64,000 nucleotides of DNA, from the NCBI GenBank assembly GCA_017984755.1, contig JAGNYW010000001.1:62001-126000 (forward strand), read 5' to 3'. Positions 16,701 through 29,865 of this stretch are shown here, in pieces. A program made the translations under genes and the position numbers. The notes under the pieces are model-generated. The model searched no databases, had not been told where the DNA came from, and worked only from the letters and a program-made list of their open reading frames with translations. Every line of letters starts with the position of its first letter. Position 1 is the first letter of the stretch. This DNA comes from Methyloversatilis sp. Lineage in GTDB: Bacteria > Pseudomonadota > Gammaproteobacteria > Burkholderiales > Rhodocyclaceae.

Positions 16701-17578
16701 TGTCACAGCAGGATGTCTCGATGGAGCTTCAGCAGGCGGTGGCGACCGACTCGGTCGGTGCGCAGCTGAGGCTGGCGCGGGAAGCGCGCGGCATGTCGAT
16801 CGAAAGCGTGAGCAACGCGATCAAGCTCGCGCCTCGCCAGGTCGAAGCCATCGAATCGGACGATTTCGGGCAGCTTCTCAGCCCGACTTACGCCCGCGGT
16901 TTCATCCGCAACTACGCCTCGCTTATCGGGCTGGATGCGCAGTCGCTGCTCGGGCGGCTTGACCAGCAGCACGTGTGCGCCACCCCCCAGCTCATCGAGC
17001 AGGCGAATGTCGGCGTCACGATGCCTGACCAGTCGGCGCGACGCAAATGGTTGTTGCCGCTGATTGCGCTCAGCGTGCCGGCCATCGTTGCGTTGGCGCT
17101 CTATGTGTGGTTCGAGTTCTGGCCGGCTGCGCCGCAGATTGCCGACGTTGTATCGGCTGAATCGGAAACGTCATCGCCGGCGTCTCCCGTCGAGCCGTCG
17201 ATCGTCGTGCCTGTGGAGCCAACGCAGACGCTGTCGGACGTCGTTGCATTGCCGCCACCGGAAGCCGCTGTCGAGCCCGTCGGGGCGGCAGTATCGGCAC
17301 CCTCTGATGCGCCGGCACAGGCGGTGGCTGCGCTGCCCGGACAACGGCAGCTGGCATTCACCTTTGCCACCGATTCATGGGTCGAAATGCGCGATGGTTC
17401 GGAAGCGATCCTGTTTTCGGAACTGAACCGTTCAGGCAGCACCCGTACGCTGAATGCGACCTTTCCGGTGTCGCTGGTCATCGGCAATGCACGTTCCGTG
17501 ACGCTGCACATCGATGGGGTTCCACACGATCTCGCGCCATCGACCAAGGTCGATGTCGCCCGTCTGAGGCTTGAATGA
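16700..17578 (+). CDS. rodZ: RodZ-like cytoskeletal/membrane regulator
   Basis: 292 residues. An N-terminal helix-turn-helix of the HTH_25 type ([40 protein letters not shown]) is cytoplasmic, a single helix ([20 protein letters not shown]) spans the inner membrane, a Pro/Val/Glu-rich linker follows, and the C-terminus ([19 protein letters not shown]) is the DUF4115 domain. RodZ links MreB to the elongation machinery. It overlaps pilW by one base and ispG by four. Confidence 0.9.
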   Translation: MSQQDVSMELQQAVATDSVGAQLRLAREARGMSIESVSNAIKLAPRQVEAIESDDFGQLLSPTYARGFIRNYASLIGLDAQSLLGRLDQQHVCATPQLIEQANVGVTMPDQSARRKWLLPLIALSVPAIVALALYVWFEFWPAAPQIADVVSAESETSSPASPVEPSIVVPVEPTQTLSDVVALPPPEAAVEPVGAAVSAPSDAPAQAVAALPGQRQLAFTFATDSWVEMRDGSEAILFSELNRSGSTRTLNATFPVSLVIGNARSVTLHIDGVPHDLAPSTKVDVARLRLE

Positions 17579-18849
17579 TGACCGATCGCGACCTGGGTTC
17601 GATCGCGCGCCGGCCCACCCGCTCGGTGAAGGTGGCCGGTGTCACGATAGGTTCTGCCGCTCCGGTGGTGGTTCAGTCGATGACCAATACGGATACCGAA
17701 GACCACATTGCCACGGCGATCCAGGTCGCGCAACTTGCACGTGCCGGGTCGGAAATCGTCCGCATCACAGTGAATACGATGGAGGCGGCGGCAGCCGTTC
17801 CCAAGGTACGCGAGCAGCTTCTGCGCATGAATGTGGATGTGCCGCTGGTGGGAGACTTCCATTTCAACGGTCACAAGTTGCTGCGCGAACATCCGGCCTG
17901 CGCCGAAGCGCTCGACAAGCTGCGCATCAACCCGGGCAATGTCGGCAAGGGCAGCAAGCGTGACGAGCAGTACGCGGCCATCATCGAAATGGCCTGCCGC
18001 TTCGAAAAACCCGTTCGCATCGGCGTGAACTGGGGCAGCCTGGACCAGACCCTGCTCGCGCGCGTGATGGACGAGAACGCCCGTCGTCCCGAACCCAAGG
18101 GCGCGATCGAAGTGATGCGCGAAGCGATGGTCACGTCCGCCCTCGAGAGCGCCGCGCAGGCGGTTGAATGGGGCATGTCGCCGGACCGCATCATCCTGTC
18201 GTGCAAGGTGAGTGGCGTGCAGGACCTGATCGCGATCTACGGCGAACTCGCGAAGAAATGCGAGTACCCGCTGCATCTCGGTCTGACCGAGGCGGGTATG
18301 GGTTCCAAGGGCATCGTGGCATCGACTGCGGCGATGTCGGTGTTGCTGCAGCAGGGAATCGGCGACACGATCCGGGTTTCGCTGACGCCGGAACCGAACG
18401 GCGACCGCACGAAGGAAGTGATCGTCGCGCAGGAAATGCTGCAGACCATGGGGCTGCGTGCGTTCACTCCCATGGTGGCGGCATGCCCGGGCTGCGGCCG
18501 CACGACCTCGACGTTCTTCCAGGAACTGGCGTCGGACATCCAGACTTATGTGCGCGAACAGATGCCGACCTGGAAAATACGCTACGACGGCGTCGAGCGC
18601 ATGACGCTGGCGGTGATGGGATGCGTGGTGAACGGACCCGGCGAAAGCAAGCACGCCAACATCGGCATTTCACTGCCGGGTACCGGTGAAACGCCGGTGG
18701 CACCGGTGTTCGAGGATGGACAGAAGACCGTCACGCTGAAAGGCGACAACATTGCGCGCGAGTTCCGCGACATCGTCGACGCCTACGTGGCGCGCACTTA
18801 CACCAGGAAGATGTCGGGATCGACCGACAGCCAACAAGAAGTCAAATGA
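17575..18849 (+). CDS. ispG: 4-hydroxy-3-methylbut-2-en-1-yl diphosphate synthase
   Basis: 424 residues. It reduces methylerythritol cyclodiphosphate to HMBPP in the non-mevalonate isoprenoid route. Iron-sulfur ligands are Cys304 and Cys307 (ACPGCGRT) and Cys350 ([10 protein letters not shown]). N-terminal motif [16 protein letters not shown] is the family hallmark. The length exceeds that of E. coli IspG because of the insertion found in Betaproteobacteria. ATGATG at 17575 allows either of two starts. Confidence 0.97.
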   Translation: MMTDRDLGSIARRPTRSVKVAGVTIGSAAPVVVQSMTNTDTEDHIATAIQVAQLARAGSEIVRITVNTMEAAAAVPKVREQLLRMNVDVPLVGDFHFNGHKLLREHPACAEALDKLRINPGNVGKGSKRDEQYAAIIEMACRFEKPVRIGVNWGSLDQTLLARVMDENARRPEPKGAIEVMREAMVTSALESAAQAVEWGMSPDRIILSCKVSGVQDLIAIYGELAKKCEYPLHLGLTEAGMGSKGIVASTAAMSVLLQQGIGDTIRVSLTPEPNGDRTKEVIVAQEMLQTMGLRAFTPMVAACPGCGRTTSTFFQELASDIQTYVREQMPTWKIRYDGVERMTLAVMGCVVNGPGESKHANIGISLPGTGETPVAPVFEDGQKTVTLKGDNIAREFRDIVDAYVARTYTRKMSGSTDSQQEVK

Positions 18850-20144
18850 GCAAACTGCAAGCCGTTCGCGGCATGAACGACATCCTGCCGGACGAGGCGG
18901 AGCGCTGGGAGGCATTCGAAACCGTCGTGCGAGACTGGCTGCGTGCCTATGGGTACCGTCCTATCCGCATGCCGCTGCTGGAACATACGCCGCTGTTCAA
19001 GCGTGCCATCGGCGAAGTGACCGACATCGTCGAGAAGGAGATGTATTCCTTCGAGGACGCCCTTAACGGCGAGTACCTGACGCTGCGTCCGGAAGGTACG
19101 GCGTCGTGCGTGCGCGCGGTGACCGAACACAATCTGCTGTACGACAGCCCGCGCAAGCTCTGGTACATGGGCCCGATGTTCCGGCACGAGCGTCCGCAGA
19201 AGGGACGCTACCGCCAGTTTCATCAGGTGGGTGTCGAAGCGCTCGGCTATGCCGGTCCGGACATCGATGCCGAACTGATCATCATGTGCCAGCGTCTGTG
19301 GGACGAACTCGACCTGATGGGCGTGAAGCTCGAACTGAATTCCCTGGGCTCGACCGAAGAGCGACTGAAGCATCGTGCCGAACTGATTTCGTACTTCGAG
19401 GGTCACCAGGCACTGCTCGACGAAGATGCAAGGCGTCGGCTGCACAGCAACCCGCTGCGCATTCTCGACACCAAGAATCCGGCCATGCAGTCGCTCGTCG
19501 AGGCTGCGCCGAAACTGTCCGATTTTCTCGGAGCGGAGTCGGCAGACCATTTCGCTGCCATCCAGGCGACCCTGCACGCCGCCAACATTCCGTTCCGGAT
19601 CAATCCGAGACTGGTGCGCGGGCTCGATTATTACAACCTCACGGTGTTCGAGTGGGTGACCGACCAGCTCGGCGCGCAGGGTACCGTGTGCGCAGGCGGC
19701 CGGTACGACGGGCTGGTGTCGCAGCTTGGCGGGAAACCGGCGCCGGCCGCAGGGTTCGCGATGGGCGTGGAGCGATTGTTGTCGTTGTGGAGTCCGGTTC
19801 AGGCCGATGCGCTGGTGGAACACCCGGAGGTGTACGTCGTCCATTCGGGTACCGGTGCGCAGGCTCAGGCGTTCGCATTGTCGGAACAGTTGCGAGATGC
19901 CGGTTTTGCCACACTGATGCACTGCGGTGGCGGTAGTTTCAAGTCGCAGATGAAGCGGGCGGACGCCTCGGGGGCATCGGTTGCGCTGATTCTGGGCGAA
20001 GACGAAGTCGCCTCCGGAGATGTGATGTTCAAGCCGCTGCGTGGTGGTGAGCAGATGCGCATCAGCCGTGAAGACGTGGTCGAGCATCTGGCAGTTCTTT
20101 TACTCGGTGGCGAAGACGACGACGCAGCCATCGTGCTTCATTAA
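18846..20144 (+). CDS. hisS: Histidyl-tRNA synthetase
   Basis: 432 residues. Class II synthetase that charges tRNA-His. Motif 2 is in [16 protein letters not shown], the histidine A region is [15 protein letters not shown], and motif 3 lies in [12 protein letters not shown]. The C-terminal anticodon-binding domain starts near residue 325 ([17 protein letters not shown]). It overlaps ispG by four bases. Note that hisZ, its catalytically dead paralogue, is about 7 kb downstream. Confidence 0.97.
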   Translation: MSKLQAVRGMNDILPDEAERWEAFETVVRDWLRAYGYRPIRMPLLEHTPLFKRAIGEVTDIVEKEMYSFEDALNGEYLTLRPEGTASCVRAVTEHNLLYDSPRKLWYMGPMFRHERPQKGRYRQFHQVGVEALGYAGPDIDAELIIMCQRLWDELDLMGVKLELNSLGSTEERLKHRAELISYFEGHQALLDEDARRRLHSNPLRILDTKNPAMQSLVEAAPKLSDFLGAESADHFAAIQATLHAANIPFRINPRLVRGLDYYNLTVFEWVTDQLGAQGTVCAGGRYDGLVSQLGGKPAPAAGFAMGVERLLSLWSPVQADALVEHPEVYVVHSGTGAQAQAFALSEQLRDAGFATLMHCGGGSFKSQMKRADASGASVALILGEDEVASGDVMFKPLRGGEQMRISREDVVEHLAVLLLGGEDDDAAIVLH

Positions 20145-20182
20145 TTCATACAAAACCGGCGTACCGGGCAGGAGCCAAAGAC

Positions 20183-20857
20183 ATGGCAGCACTTGATCTC
20201 GAAGAACAGGAACAGCTTTCCTCCATCAAGGCATGGTGGAGTGCCTGGGGCAATATCATCACGTGGACGGTGATTGCGGTCTCCGCATCGCTCATCGGCT
20301 ATCAGGCGTGGAACTGGTACGTGCGTGATCAATCGGTCAAGGCCAGTGCGGTTTTCGACGCGCTGCAGGACGCCGCAATGGCAGGTGACCTGAAGAAGAC
20401 CCGCGAGACGTCAGGCGAACTGACCGAGCACTACGGCAAGAGTCCTTACGCCAGTCTCGGTGCGCTGCTCGCAGCCAAGCTGCATGTCGACAACGGTGAC
20501 ACCAAGACGGCCCGGGCCCAGCTGGAATGGGTGAAACAGAATGCGTCCGAAGACATGCTGCGTGATCTGGCGCGTTTGCGTCTGGCCTATGTGCTGATCG
20601 AGGAGCAGGCTTTCGATGAAGCCACGAAGCTCCTCGACGGCAAGACCGACCCGTCGCTGGAAGCCCGCTTCCTGGAAGCGCGTGGCGACATTCTGTTGAT
20701 GAGCGAGAAGCGCGCCGAGGCGCGTACGGCGTATCAGTCGGCATTGGCCAGGTTCGACGAGAACGTGCGTGCCGGTGGCGCCGCGGCTGCAGCCATGCCG
20801 CAGAGCTATCGCAGCGTGATAGAAGTCAAGCTCGACGCAGTCGGAGGTCCGCAGTGA
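20183..20857 (+). CDS. yfgM: YfgM-like tetratricopeptide membrane protein
   Basis: 224 residues. A short cytoplasmic N-terminus (LDLEEQEQLSSIKAWWSAWG) leads into one membrane helix (ITWTVIAVSASLIGYQAW), followed by periplasmic TPR repeats (KARAQLEW-like units; LARLRLAYVLIEEQAFDEAT). This is the UPF0070/YfgM family, known as a SecYEG and periplasmic-chaperone partner in E. coli. It overlaps bamB by four bases, consistent with a role near outer-membrane assembly. Confidence 0.92.
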   Translation: MAALDLEEQEQLSSIKAWWSAWGNIITWTVIAVSASLIGYQAWNWYVRDQSVKASAVFDALQDAAMAGDLKKTRETSGELTEHYGKSPYASLGALLAAKLHVDNGDTKTARAQLEWVKQNASEDMLRDLARLRLAYVLIEEQAFDEATKLLDGKTDPSLEARFLEARGDILLMSEKRAEARTAYQSALARFDENVRAGGAAAAAMPQSYRSVIEVKLDAVGGPQ

Positions 20858-22008
20858 AGCGTCTGGTGACGCTTGGACTGCTCGGGGTCATGACGCTGTC
20901 GGGCGGGTGCAGTTCGCTCTCGCTCGATTCGTTGAATCCGTTCGGCGCACCGAAAAAGACGAAGATCCCCGCGCTTGAGCCGCTGCAGTCGGCCACTACG
21001 GAAGTTTCGGAATTGTGGCGCTTCGGCGCCGGTAGTTCGGAAAATGCGGTTTTCGAACCGGCTGTCGTCGGTGGAACGGTGTTTGTGGCGGCCCGCGACG
21101 GTTCGATCATTCGTCTCGACGAGGGACGTCAGACCTGGAAGATCAATGCCGGCAAGAGTCTGTCCGGTGGTGTGGGTGCCAGCGAGAAGCTCGTCGTGGT
21201 CGGCACTGAAAAGGGTGAGGTGCTGGCCTTCGGTACGGATGGACAACCCGTATGGCAGGGGCTCGTTTCGTCGGAAGTGCTTGCGCCGCCGCATCTGTCG
21301 GACGACCTCGTCCTGGTGCGCAGCGCGGACAGCCGGATTCAGGCCTTCAATGCGACGGATGGCGCGCGCAAGTGGAATTACCAGCGCCCGAATCCGTCCC
21401 TTACACTGCGTACGCACGCCAGCGTCATCAGCACGCCGTCTTTCGTGATTGCCGGCTTCCCGGGCGGCAAGCTCGCAGCCATCAACCGTACGACCGGTGC
21501 CGCCGTGTGGGAGTCGAATGTGGCGTTGTCGAGAGGTGCCACCGAACTCGAGCGTATCGCGGACGTGACGAGCCCGCCGGTGATCGCCGGTCGCGATGTC
21601 TGCGCCGCGGCTTTTCAGGGGCGGGTTGCATGTTTCGAGTTGAAGTCCGGCAACACCATCTGGACGCGCGATATCGCAAGCGCCGCCGGCATCGCTGTCG
21701 ATGCACAGAATCTCTATGTCAGCGATGATTCAGGTGCGGTCTATGCGCTTGATCGCGCCACCGGGGCGAGCATCTGGAAGCAGGACAAGCTGAAAGGCCA
21801 CGCGCCCGGCAGGCCGCTGGTGCTCGAGCAGTACATTGCAGTGACCGATGTCGACGGTGTCGTGCATCTGCTGCAGCGTGAAAACGGTGCGTTCGCTGCG
21901 CGCCTGATTGGCGACGGCAGTGCAATCAATGCAGCAATGCAGCCCTACGGACGTGCATTCATCGTCCAGAGTCGTGCAGGTTCTGTGCGCGCCCTTGTGG
22001 TGCGCTGA
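20854..22008 (+). CDS. bamB: Outer-membrane assembly lipoprotein BamB
   Basis: 384 residues, GTG start. Signal peptide and lipobox (TLSGGC) are followed by a beta-propeller built of PQQ-like repeats (GTVFVAARDGSIIRLDEGRQ, NLYVSDDSGAVYALDRATGA). BamB is part of the BAM complex that inserts outer-membrane barrels. Position between yfgM and der is the usual one. The overlap with yfgM implies coupled translation. Confidence 0.95.
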   Translation: MKRLVTLGLLGVMTLSGGCSSLSLDSLNPFGAPKKTKIPALEPLQSATTEVSELWRFGAGSSENAVFEPAVVGGTVFVAARDGSIIRLDEGRQTWKINAGKSLSGGVGASEKLVVVGTEKGEVLAFGTDGQPVWQGLVSSEVLAPPHLSDDLVLVRSADSRIQAFNATDGARKWNYQRPNPSLTLRTHASVISTPSFVIAGFPGGKLAAINRTTGAAVWESNVALSRGATELERIADVTSPPVIAGRDVCAAAFQGRVACFELKSGNTIWTRDIASAAGIAVDAQNLYVSDDSGAVYALDRATGASIWKQDKLKGHAPGRPLVLEQYIAVTDVDGVVHLLQRENGAFAARLIGDGSAINAAMQPYGRAFIVQSRAGSVRALVVR

Positions 22009-22017
22009 GGTAATCGT

Positions 22018-23346
22018 TTGAAACCAGTACTGGTACTCGTGGGGCGCCCGAATGTCGGCAAATCCACTCTGTTCAACCGTCTGACCAAGACGCGCGATGC
22101 GCTGGTCGCGGATTTTCCCGGGCTGACGCGTGATCGTCATTACGGCAATGGCCGCATGGGCGATCGTCCGTTCCTCGTGGTCGATACCGGTGGTTTCGAG
22201 CCGACTGCCAAAAACGGCATCATGGTCGAAATGGCTCAGCAGGCCGAGCAGGCCATCGCCGAAGCCGATGTGCTGATCTTTCTGGTCGATGGACGAGCCG
22301 GCCTGACCGAACACGACAGGGAGATCGCAGTCCGGCTGCGTCGCGTGGGGAAACCGCTGATCCTTGCAGTTAACAAGGCAGAGGGCATGCGGCAGGAAAT
22401 CGTCGCGGCCGATTTTCATGAGCTCGGGCTGGGAGAACCGCACGTTATTTCGTCGGCGCATGGCGAAGGCGTTCGAAATCTGGTCGAAACCTGCCTTGCC
22501 GACTTCCCGCCCGACGACGAAGTCGAGCCCGATGGCCGGGTGCCCCGAATCGCCGTTGCAGGCCGCCCGAACGTCGGCAAGTCAACGCTGATCAATGCGT
22601 TGCTGGGCGAGGAACGCGTCATCGCCTTCGATCAGGCGGGTACGACACGCGACGCCATCAGCATTCCATTCGAGCGCAACGGCAAACGCTACACCCTGAT
22701 CGATACGGCAGGACTGCGACGCAAGGGCCGAGTGTTCGAAACCATCGAAAAATTTTCGGTGATCAAGACGGTTCAGGCAATCGAACAGGCAAATGTCTGC
22801 GTACTCGTGCTCGACGCTACGCAGGAAGTGTCGGACCAGGACGCGCACATCGGTGGTTTCATCGTCGAGAGCGGTCGCGCGCTGGTGCTGGCGGTCAATA
22901 AATGGGATGCCGTGGACAGTTACCGGCGCGAAATCTTCAAGCGCGAAATTGCCCGCAAGCTCGGGTTTCTGGGATTTGCCCGCCATCTCTTCATTTCGGC
23001 CCTCGAAGGGCAGGGGGTGGGCGGGCTGTTCGCTGCCGTCGATGCGGCCTACGCTGCAGCGATGACCAAGTTGCCGACACCGAGGCTCACGCGCGCGCTG
23101 CAGGCCGCCGTCGAGAAGCAGTCACCGCCGAAGCACGGCTTGTTCCGGCCGAAGATGCGCTACGCGCACCAGGGCGGCATGAATCCTCCCGTGATCGTGA
23201 TCCATGGTGCAGCGCTTGAACACATCGCCGAAAGCTACAAACGTTATCTCGAGCACACGTTTCTCGAAACCTTCAAGCTTCAGGGGACGCCGTTGCGGGT
23301 TGAATTCCGTACTGCGCACAATCCGTTCGTGGCGCGCGAGAAATAG
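22018..23346 (+). CDS. der: Ribosome-assembly GTPase Der (EngA)
   Basis: 442 residues, TTG start with Shine-Dalgarno GAGGT overlapping the bamB stop region. Two GTPase domains in tandem: GRPNVGKS at residues 8-15 and again at 182-189, each with NKxD motifs (AVNKAEG, AVNKWDA). The C-terminal KH-like domain follows from about residue 350 ([20 protein letters not shown]). Der helps late 50S subunit assembly. NKAE in the first domain, rather than NKxD, is a common variant. Confidence 0.96.
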   Translation: MKPVLVLVGRPNVGKSTLFNRLTKTRDALVADFPGLTRDRHYGNGRMGDRPFLVVDTGGFEPTAKNGIMVEMAQQAEQAIAEADVLIFLVDGRAGLTEHDREIAVRLRRVGKPLILAVNKAEGMRQEIVAADFHELGLGEPHVISSAHGEGVRNLVETCLADFPPDDEVEPDGRVPRIAVAGRPNVGKSTLINALLGEERVIAFDQAGTTRDAISIPFERNGKRYTLIDTAGLRRKGRVFETIEKFSVIKTVQAIEQANVCVLVLDATQEVSDQDAHIGGFIVESGRALVLAVNKWDAVDSYRREIFKREIARKLGFLGFARHLFISALEGQGVGGLFAAVDAAYAAAMTKLPTPRLTRALQAAVEKQSPPKHGLFRPKMRYAHQGGMNPPVIVIHGAALEHIAESYKRYLEHTFLETFKLQGTPLRVEFRTAHNPFVAREK

Positions 23347-23447
23347 ATCGACCGCAAGGGGATCGAAATCCATTGCGCTGGGTCGAAAGCTGCGGTGCAT
23401 CAAAAAATCCAGTAAAGTTCCGTTTCATATAATCAAGAGGTGTAAAT

Positions 23448-23687
23448 ATGAGCAACAAAGGGCAAATGCTACAAGACCCCTTCCTCAACACCCTGCGGCG
23501 CGAGCATGTTCCGGTTGCAATTTACCTGGTCAATGGCATCAAGCTTCAGGGCCAGATTGAGTCTTTCGATCAGTACGTGGTGTTGTTGAAGAATACGGTC
23601 ACACAGATGGTCTACAAGCATGCCATTTCGACGGTCGTGCCGGCGCGCCCTGTGAATATCCAGCATGACCAGGGCGAGGGCAGTTGA
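23448..23687 (+). CDS. hfq: RNA chaperone Hfq
   Basis: 79 residues. Canonical Sm1 and Sm2 motifs: [31 protein letters not shown] and [12 protein letters not shown]. Hfq hexamers pair small RNAs with mRNAs. The C-terminal tail is short, as in many Betaproteobacteria. A perfect TATAAT at 23428-23433 lies too close to the start to be a normal promoter; the Shine-Dalgarno is AAGAGG. hflX follows after 36 bases, as usual. Confidence 0.98.
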   Translation: MSNKGQMLQDPFLNTLRREHVPVAIYLVNGIKLQGQIESFDQYVVLLKNTVTQMVYKHAISTVVPARPVNIQHDQGEGS

Positions 23688-23723
23688 TCCGCGCCTGCAT
23701 GCTGATTCCGGAAATTCACGCGG

Positions 23724-24995
23724 ATGATTGATCGTCCGGCCACTGGCGAGCGGGCGGTCATCGTCCAGCTCGATCTCGGCGCGGATGATTACGACAACCG
23801 CCTCGACGAATTCACGCTTCTCGCACGCAGCGCCGGTGCCGAGCCGGTTGCCCGCATCGGCGGCAGGCGGCAGGCGCCCGACCCGTCGACCTTCGCAGGC
23901 AAGGGCAAGGTCGCGGAAATCCTTGACCTTGCAAATGCCAACGAGGCGGATATCGTGCTCTTCAATCACGAACTGTCGCCCGGCCAGCAGAGGAACCTCG
24001 AACGCGCGCTGTCGCGCCGTGTAGTGGATCGCAATGCGCTCATCCTCGACATTTTCGCGCTGCGCGCCCGCAGTCACGAAGGCAAGCTCCAGGTCGAGCT
24101 TGCGCAGCTCGAGCACCTCTCCACACGTCTCATCCGTGGCTGGACCCACCTCGAACGTCAGAAGGGTGGCATCGGTCTGCGAGGTCCTGGCGAAACCCAG
24201 CTCGAGACCGATCGCCGGCTACTTGGTCAGCGCGTCAAGGCGCTGAAGGAAAGACTGGAACGCGTGGAGCGGCAGCGTGGCGTGCGGCGCAAGTCGCGCG
24301 AACGTCAGTCGACGCCGGTCGTTGCGCTCGTGGGTTACACGAATGCGGGGAAGTCCACGCTTTTCAATGCATTGACCAAAGCGGGCAGTTACGCGGCCGA
24401 TCAGCTCTTCGCAACGCTTGACACCACGTCGCGCCAGCTCTACCTGGCGGACTTCGGACAGGTCGTACTGTCGGACACCGTCGGTTTCATCCGCGATCTG
24501 CCACACACGCTGGTTGCTGCGTTTCATGCAACGCTCGAAGAGACGGCGGGTGCGGATCTGCTGTTGCATGTGATCGACGCATCCGCGCCCGATCGTGACG
24601 CCCAGATCGATGCAGTTGATCGCGTACTTGCGGAGATCGGCGCAGACACGGTGCCGCAGATTCGCGTCTACAACAAGATCGACCGCATGCCGGCGCTGGC
24701 CCCCGGAGTTGATCCGAGGGGCTGTGATACCATAAAAGCGCGTGTAAGTGCTCGGTCCGGCGCGGGTCTTGCAGATCTCAGGCTTGCGATTTCCGCGGCA
24801 TTGCGCGAAGAAAAGCTTGCGGCAGCGCAGCGCGTTCGTCCCAGCGACGATCCGCGCGGGCTGAAACTTGAACCCTCGCCGAAGTCTGTACTCCCAGTCA
24901 TCGAAGCAACCGGGAATTCAGATAACTCATCTCCGGAAGAGTCCGATCTTCCCGAACCCCAATCCATCCTCACGGACCCAATCCGAACGTGCTGA
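23724..24995 (+). CDS. hflX: Ribosome-splitting GTPase HflX
   Basis: 423 residues. The N-terminal HflX domain (FAGKGKVAEILDLA, LFNHELSPGQQRNLERAL) and a coiled coil with GGIGLRGPGETQLETDRRLL precede the GTPase domain: Walker A GYTNAGKS near residue 204, DTVGFI and NKID. HflX rescues stalled ribosomes after heat or antibiotic stress. The C-terminal 40 residues are a poorly conserved Ser/Pro/Glu-rich tail. Confidence 0.96.
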   Translation: MIDRPATGERAVIVQLDLGADDYDNRLDEFTLLARSAGAEPVARIGGRRQAPDPSTFAGKGKVAEILDLANANEADIVLFNHELSPGQQRNLERALSRRVVDRNALILDIFALRARSHEGKLQVELAQLEHLSTRLIRGWTHLERQKGGIGLRGPGETQLETDRRLLGQRVKALKERLERVERQRGVRRKSRERQSTPVVALVGYTNAGKSTLFNALTKAGSYAADQLFATLDTTSRQLYLADFGQVVLSDTVGFIRDLPHTLVAAFHATLEETAGADLLLHVIDASAPDRDAQIDAVDRVLAEIGADTVPQIRVYNKIDRMPALAPGVDPRGCDTIKARVSARSGAGLADLRLAISAALREEKLAAAQRVRPSDDPRGLKLEPSPKSVLPVIEATGNSDNSSPEESDLPEPQSILTDPIRTC

Positions 24996-25006
24996 ATGCA
25001 ATCTTG

Positions 25007-26227
25007 ATGTCTCTGAACGACCCCAGATGGGGCAATCAGGGCGGCAATGGCAACAAGGGCGGCAACAATCAGGGCCCCCCTGACCTTGAAGACCTTTGGC
25101 GCGATTTCAACCGTCGTCTTTCCGGCCTGTTCGGAGGCAAGTCCGGCAACGGTGGCGGCAGCAATCGGCCACCGGTGACTTCGCGGCAGCTTGGTGGCGG
25201 AGCTGGTGTCGTTGCGCTGCTCATCCTGATCGTGTGGCTGGCGAGCGGACTCTATATTGTCGATGCCAGCCAGCGCGGCGTAGTGCTGCGCTTCGGCAAG
25301 CTGCATGAGACCACGGAGCCGGGCCTGCAGTGGCGCCTTCCGTATCCGTTCGATTCGCATGAACTGGTCAATCTCACAGGCGTACGCACGGTCGAGATCG
25401 GCTACCGCGGATCGGAGCGGAACAAGATACTCAAGGAAGCGCTGATGCTGACTGATGATGAAAACATCATCAACATTCAGTTCGCGGTGCAGTACATCCT
25501 CAAGGATCCGGTTGCCTACCTGTTCCAGAACAGGTTGCCGGAAGAGTCTGTCGTGCATGCCGCCGAGACCGCCATGCGCGAGGTCGTCGGCAAGAGCAAG
25601 ATGGACTTCACGCTGTACGAAGGGCGCGAGCAGATTGCCGTGGATGCGCAGCGCATCATGCAGGATATCCTCGATCGCTATCAGACCGGCATACAGATCA
25701 GCCGTCTGACGCTGCAGAATGCTCAGCCTCCCGAGCAGGTGCAGGCTGCATTCGACGATGCCGTGAAGGCCGGACAGGACCTGGAGAGGCAGAAGAACGA
25801 AGGGCAGGCCTACGCCAATGATGTGATTCCAAAGGCGCGCGGCACGGCATCCCGACTGCTCGAGGAGTCGAACGGTTACCGCGAGCGGATCATTGCGACG
25901 GCGCAGGGTGATGCCAGCCGCTTCAAGCAGATTCTGGCGGAGTACGTCAAGGCGCCGGAAGTGACGCGCCAGCGCATGTACATCGACACGATGCAGCAGG
26001 TCATGATGAACACGAGCAAGGTATTGCTCGATGCGAAGGGTGGCAACAACCTGCTCTATCTGCCCCTGGACAAGCTGATGCAGCAGGCGGGGGCTGCGGC
26101 TGTCGATGTTGCCGCGGGGGCCCGTCAGGGTGAAGTTCTGAATGCGGCGCCTCCGACCAGTGATTCGGCTGCCGCCGACATGCGGTCTCGGGATGCACTG
26201 CGCGCACGCGAAAGGGGAGAGCGTTGA
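25007..26227 (+). CDS. hflK: FtsH modulator HflK
   Basis: 406 residues from ATG 25007, giving the standard MSLNDPRWG start; an in-frame GTG at 24989 overlaps the end of hflX and is less likely. Glycine/asparagine-rich N-terminus, a membrane helix (GVVALLILIVWLASGLYIV), then the SPFH/prohibitin domain (IVDASQRGVVLRFGKLHETT). With HflC it forms a periplasm-facing cage around FtsH protease. The stop overlaps the hflC start by one base. Confidence 0.95.
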   Translation: MSLNDPRWGNQGGNGNKGGNNQGPPDLEDLWRDFNRRLSGLFGGKSGNGGGSNRPPVTSRQLGGGAGVVALLILIVWLASGLYIVDASQRGVVLRFGKLHETTEPGLQWRLPYPFDSHELVNLTGVRTVEIGYRGSERNKILKEALMLTDDENIINIQFAVQYILKDPVAYLFQNRLPEESVVHAAETAMREVVGKSKMDFTLYEGREQIAVDAQRIMQDILDRYQTGIQISRLTLQNAQPPEQVQAAFDDAVKAGQDLERQKNEGQAYANDVIPKARGTASRLLEESNGYRERIIATAQGDASRFKQILAEYVKAPEVTRQRMYIDTMQQVMMNTSKVLLDAKGGNNLLYLPLDKLMQQAGAAAVDVAAGARQGEVLNAAPPTSDSAAADMRSRDALRARERGER

Positions 26228-27096
26228 TGAAAGAGAAGCTCCCGTTGTTTCTCGGCGCGATTTCGCTCGCGCTGATCGTCCTGTCGAGTACGCTGTTTAC
26301 GGTCGATCAGCGTCAGTATGCGATCGTGTTCCAGCTCGGTGAAGTGCGTACGGTAATCGAACAGCCGGGCCTGCACTTCAAATGGCCGCTGGTGCAGAAC
26401 GTTCGCGTGTTCGACCGCCGCATCCTGACGCTAGACAGCACGGATCCGGAACGTTTCATCACGTCCGAGAAGAAGAACGTGCTGGTCGATCTTTATGTGA
26501 AGTGGCGCATCACGGACGTGAAGCAGTACTACATATCGGTCGGTGGAAACGAAAGGCTTGCGGAAACACGGCTGCTGCAGACCGTGAATGCAACACTGCG
26601 CGAAGAGTTCGGCCGTCGTACCGTGTATGAGGTCGTATCCGGTGAGCGCGACAAGATCATGGCGGACATGCGCAGCAAGTCCAACGTCGATGCGGTCAAG
26701 ATCGGTGTTGAGATCGTAGATGTGCGTCTGAAGCGGGTAGATCTTCCGACCGAGGTTTCGGAGTCGGTGTATCGCCGGATGGAGGCCGAACGAAAGCGTG
26801 TGGCGAATGAGCTTCGTTCACGTGGTTCTGCCGAGGCCGAAAAGATTCGCGCCGATGCTGATCGTCAGCGTGAAATCATCGTGGCGGAAGCGTATCGGGA
26901 GGCACAGAAGGTGAAGGGTGACGGCGATGCGCAGGCAGCTGCGATCTACTCCGAAGCGTTCGGCGCGAATCCGGAGTTCTATGCCTTCTATCGAAGCATG
27001 GATGCCTATCAGAAGAGCTTCCGCAACAAGAGTGACCTGATGGTCATCGAACCCAGCTCGGACTTCTTCCGCTATCTCAAGAACGCTACGCGTTAG
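26227..27096 (+). CDS. hflC: FtsH modulator HflC
   Basis: 289 residues. N-terminal membrane helix (LFLGAISLALIVLSSTLFTV) followed by the SPFH domain (VDQRQYAIVFQLGEVRTVIE) and a long charged helix (AEAEKIRADADRQREIIVAEA). Partner of HflK in the FtsH-regulating complex. ATG 26227 is preferred over an in-frame TTG three bases earlier. The operon is followed by a strong hairpin. Confidence 0.95.
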   Translation: MKEKLPLFLGAISLALIVLSSTLFTVDQRQYAIVFQLGEVRTVIEQPGLHFKWPLVQNVRVFDRRILTLDSTDPERFITSEKKNVLVDLYVKWRITDVKQYYISVGGNERLAETRLLQTVNATLREEFGRRTVYEVVSGERDKIMADMRSKSNVDAVKIGVEIVDVRLKRVDLPTEVSESVYRRMEAERKRVANELRSRGSAEAEKIRADADRQREIIVAEAYREAQKVKGDGDAQAAAIYSEAFGANPEFYAFYRSMDAYQKSFRNKSDLMVIEPSSDFFRYLKNATR

Positions 27097-27174
27097 CCCC
27101 TCCTTCCGTGCGCTGCGTCAGCCACTGCACCGGTGCTGTATAGTCGACGGGTTATTCGTACCGTACGGAACAAA

Positions 27175-27207
27175 GTCACCAGCCCGCGACGCGGGCTGGT
27201 GACTTTT
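27175..27207 (+). terminator. Perfect 13-bp terminator hairpin in front of the DUF2065 gene
   Basis: GTCACCAGCCCGC (27175-27187) and GCGGGCTGGTGAC (27191-27203) pair without mismatch around loop GAC, followed by TTTT. It ends six bases before the start codon of the next gene on the same strand, so it either ends the hfl operon or acts as an attenuator for DUF2065-hisZ-purA. Confidence 0.88.
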
Positions 27208-27212
27208 CAGCG

Positions 27213-27397
27213 ATGGATTCAATCCTCCTTATTGCCCTCGGCCTCATGCTCGTGATCGAGGGCGTGTTGCCTTTCGTGGCTCCACGCCTGTGGCGCGACA
27301 CCTTTCGTCGCGCGATCGAACTGAACGATGGTCAGCTTCGTTTCGTGGGCCTGACTTCAATGATTATCGGTATGGCGCTGATTGCGCTGTTCAAGTG

Positions 27398-27398
<1 letters not shown>
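27213..27398 (+). CDS. DUF2065 family small membrane protein (YjeT-like)
   Basis: 61 residues. Two hydrophobic helices, near residues 3-20 ([20 protein letters not shown]) and 43-60 ([17 protein letters not shown]), separated by a basic loop [18 protein letters not shown]. This family is almost always found between hflC and hisZ or purA; function unknown. The start codon lies straight behind a terminator hairpin and lacks a visible Shine-Dalgarno. It overlaps hisZ by one base. Confidence 0.93.

Positions 27399-29865
<2,467 letters not shown>

Noticed and set aside
23428..23433. Perfect TATAAT before hfq as a promoter
   Set aside because: It would start transcription inside the ribosome site AAGAGG and no -35 box is at the right distance; the match is likely chance.
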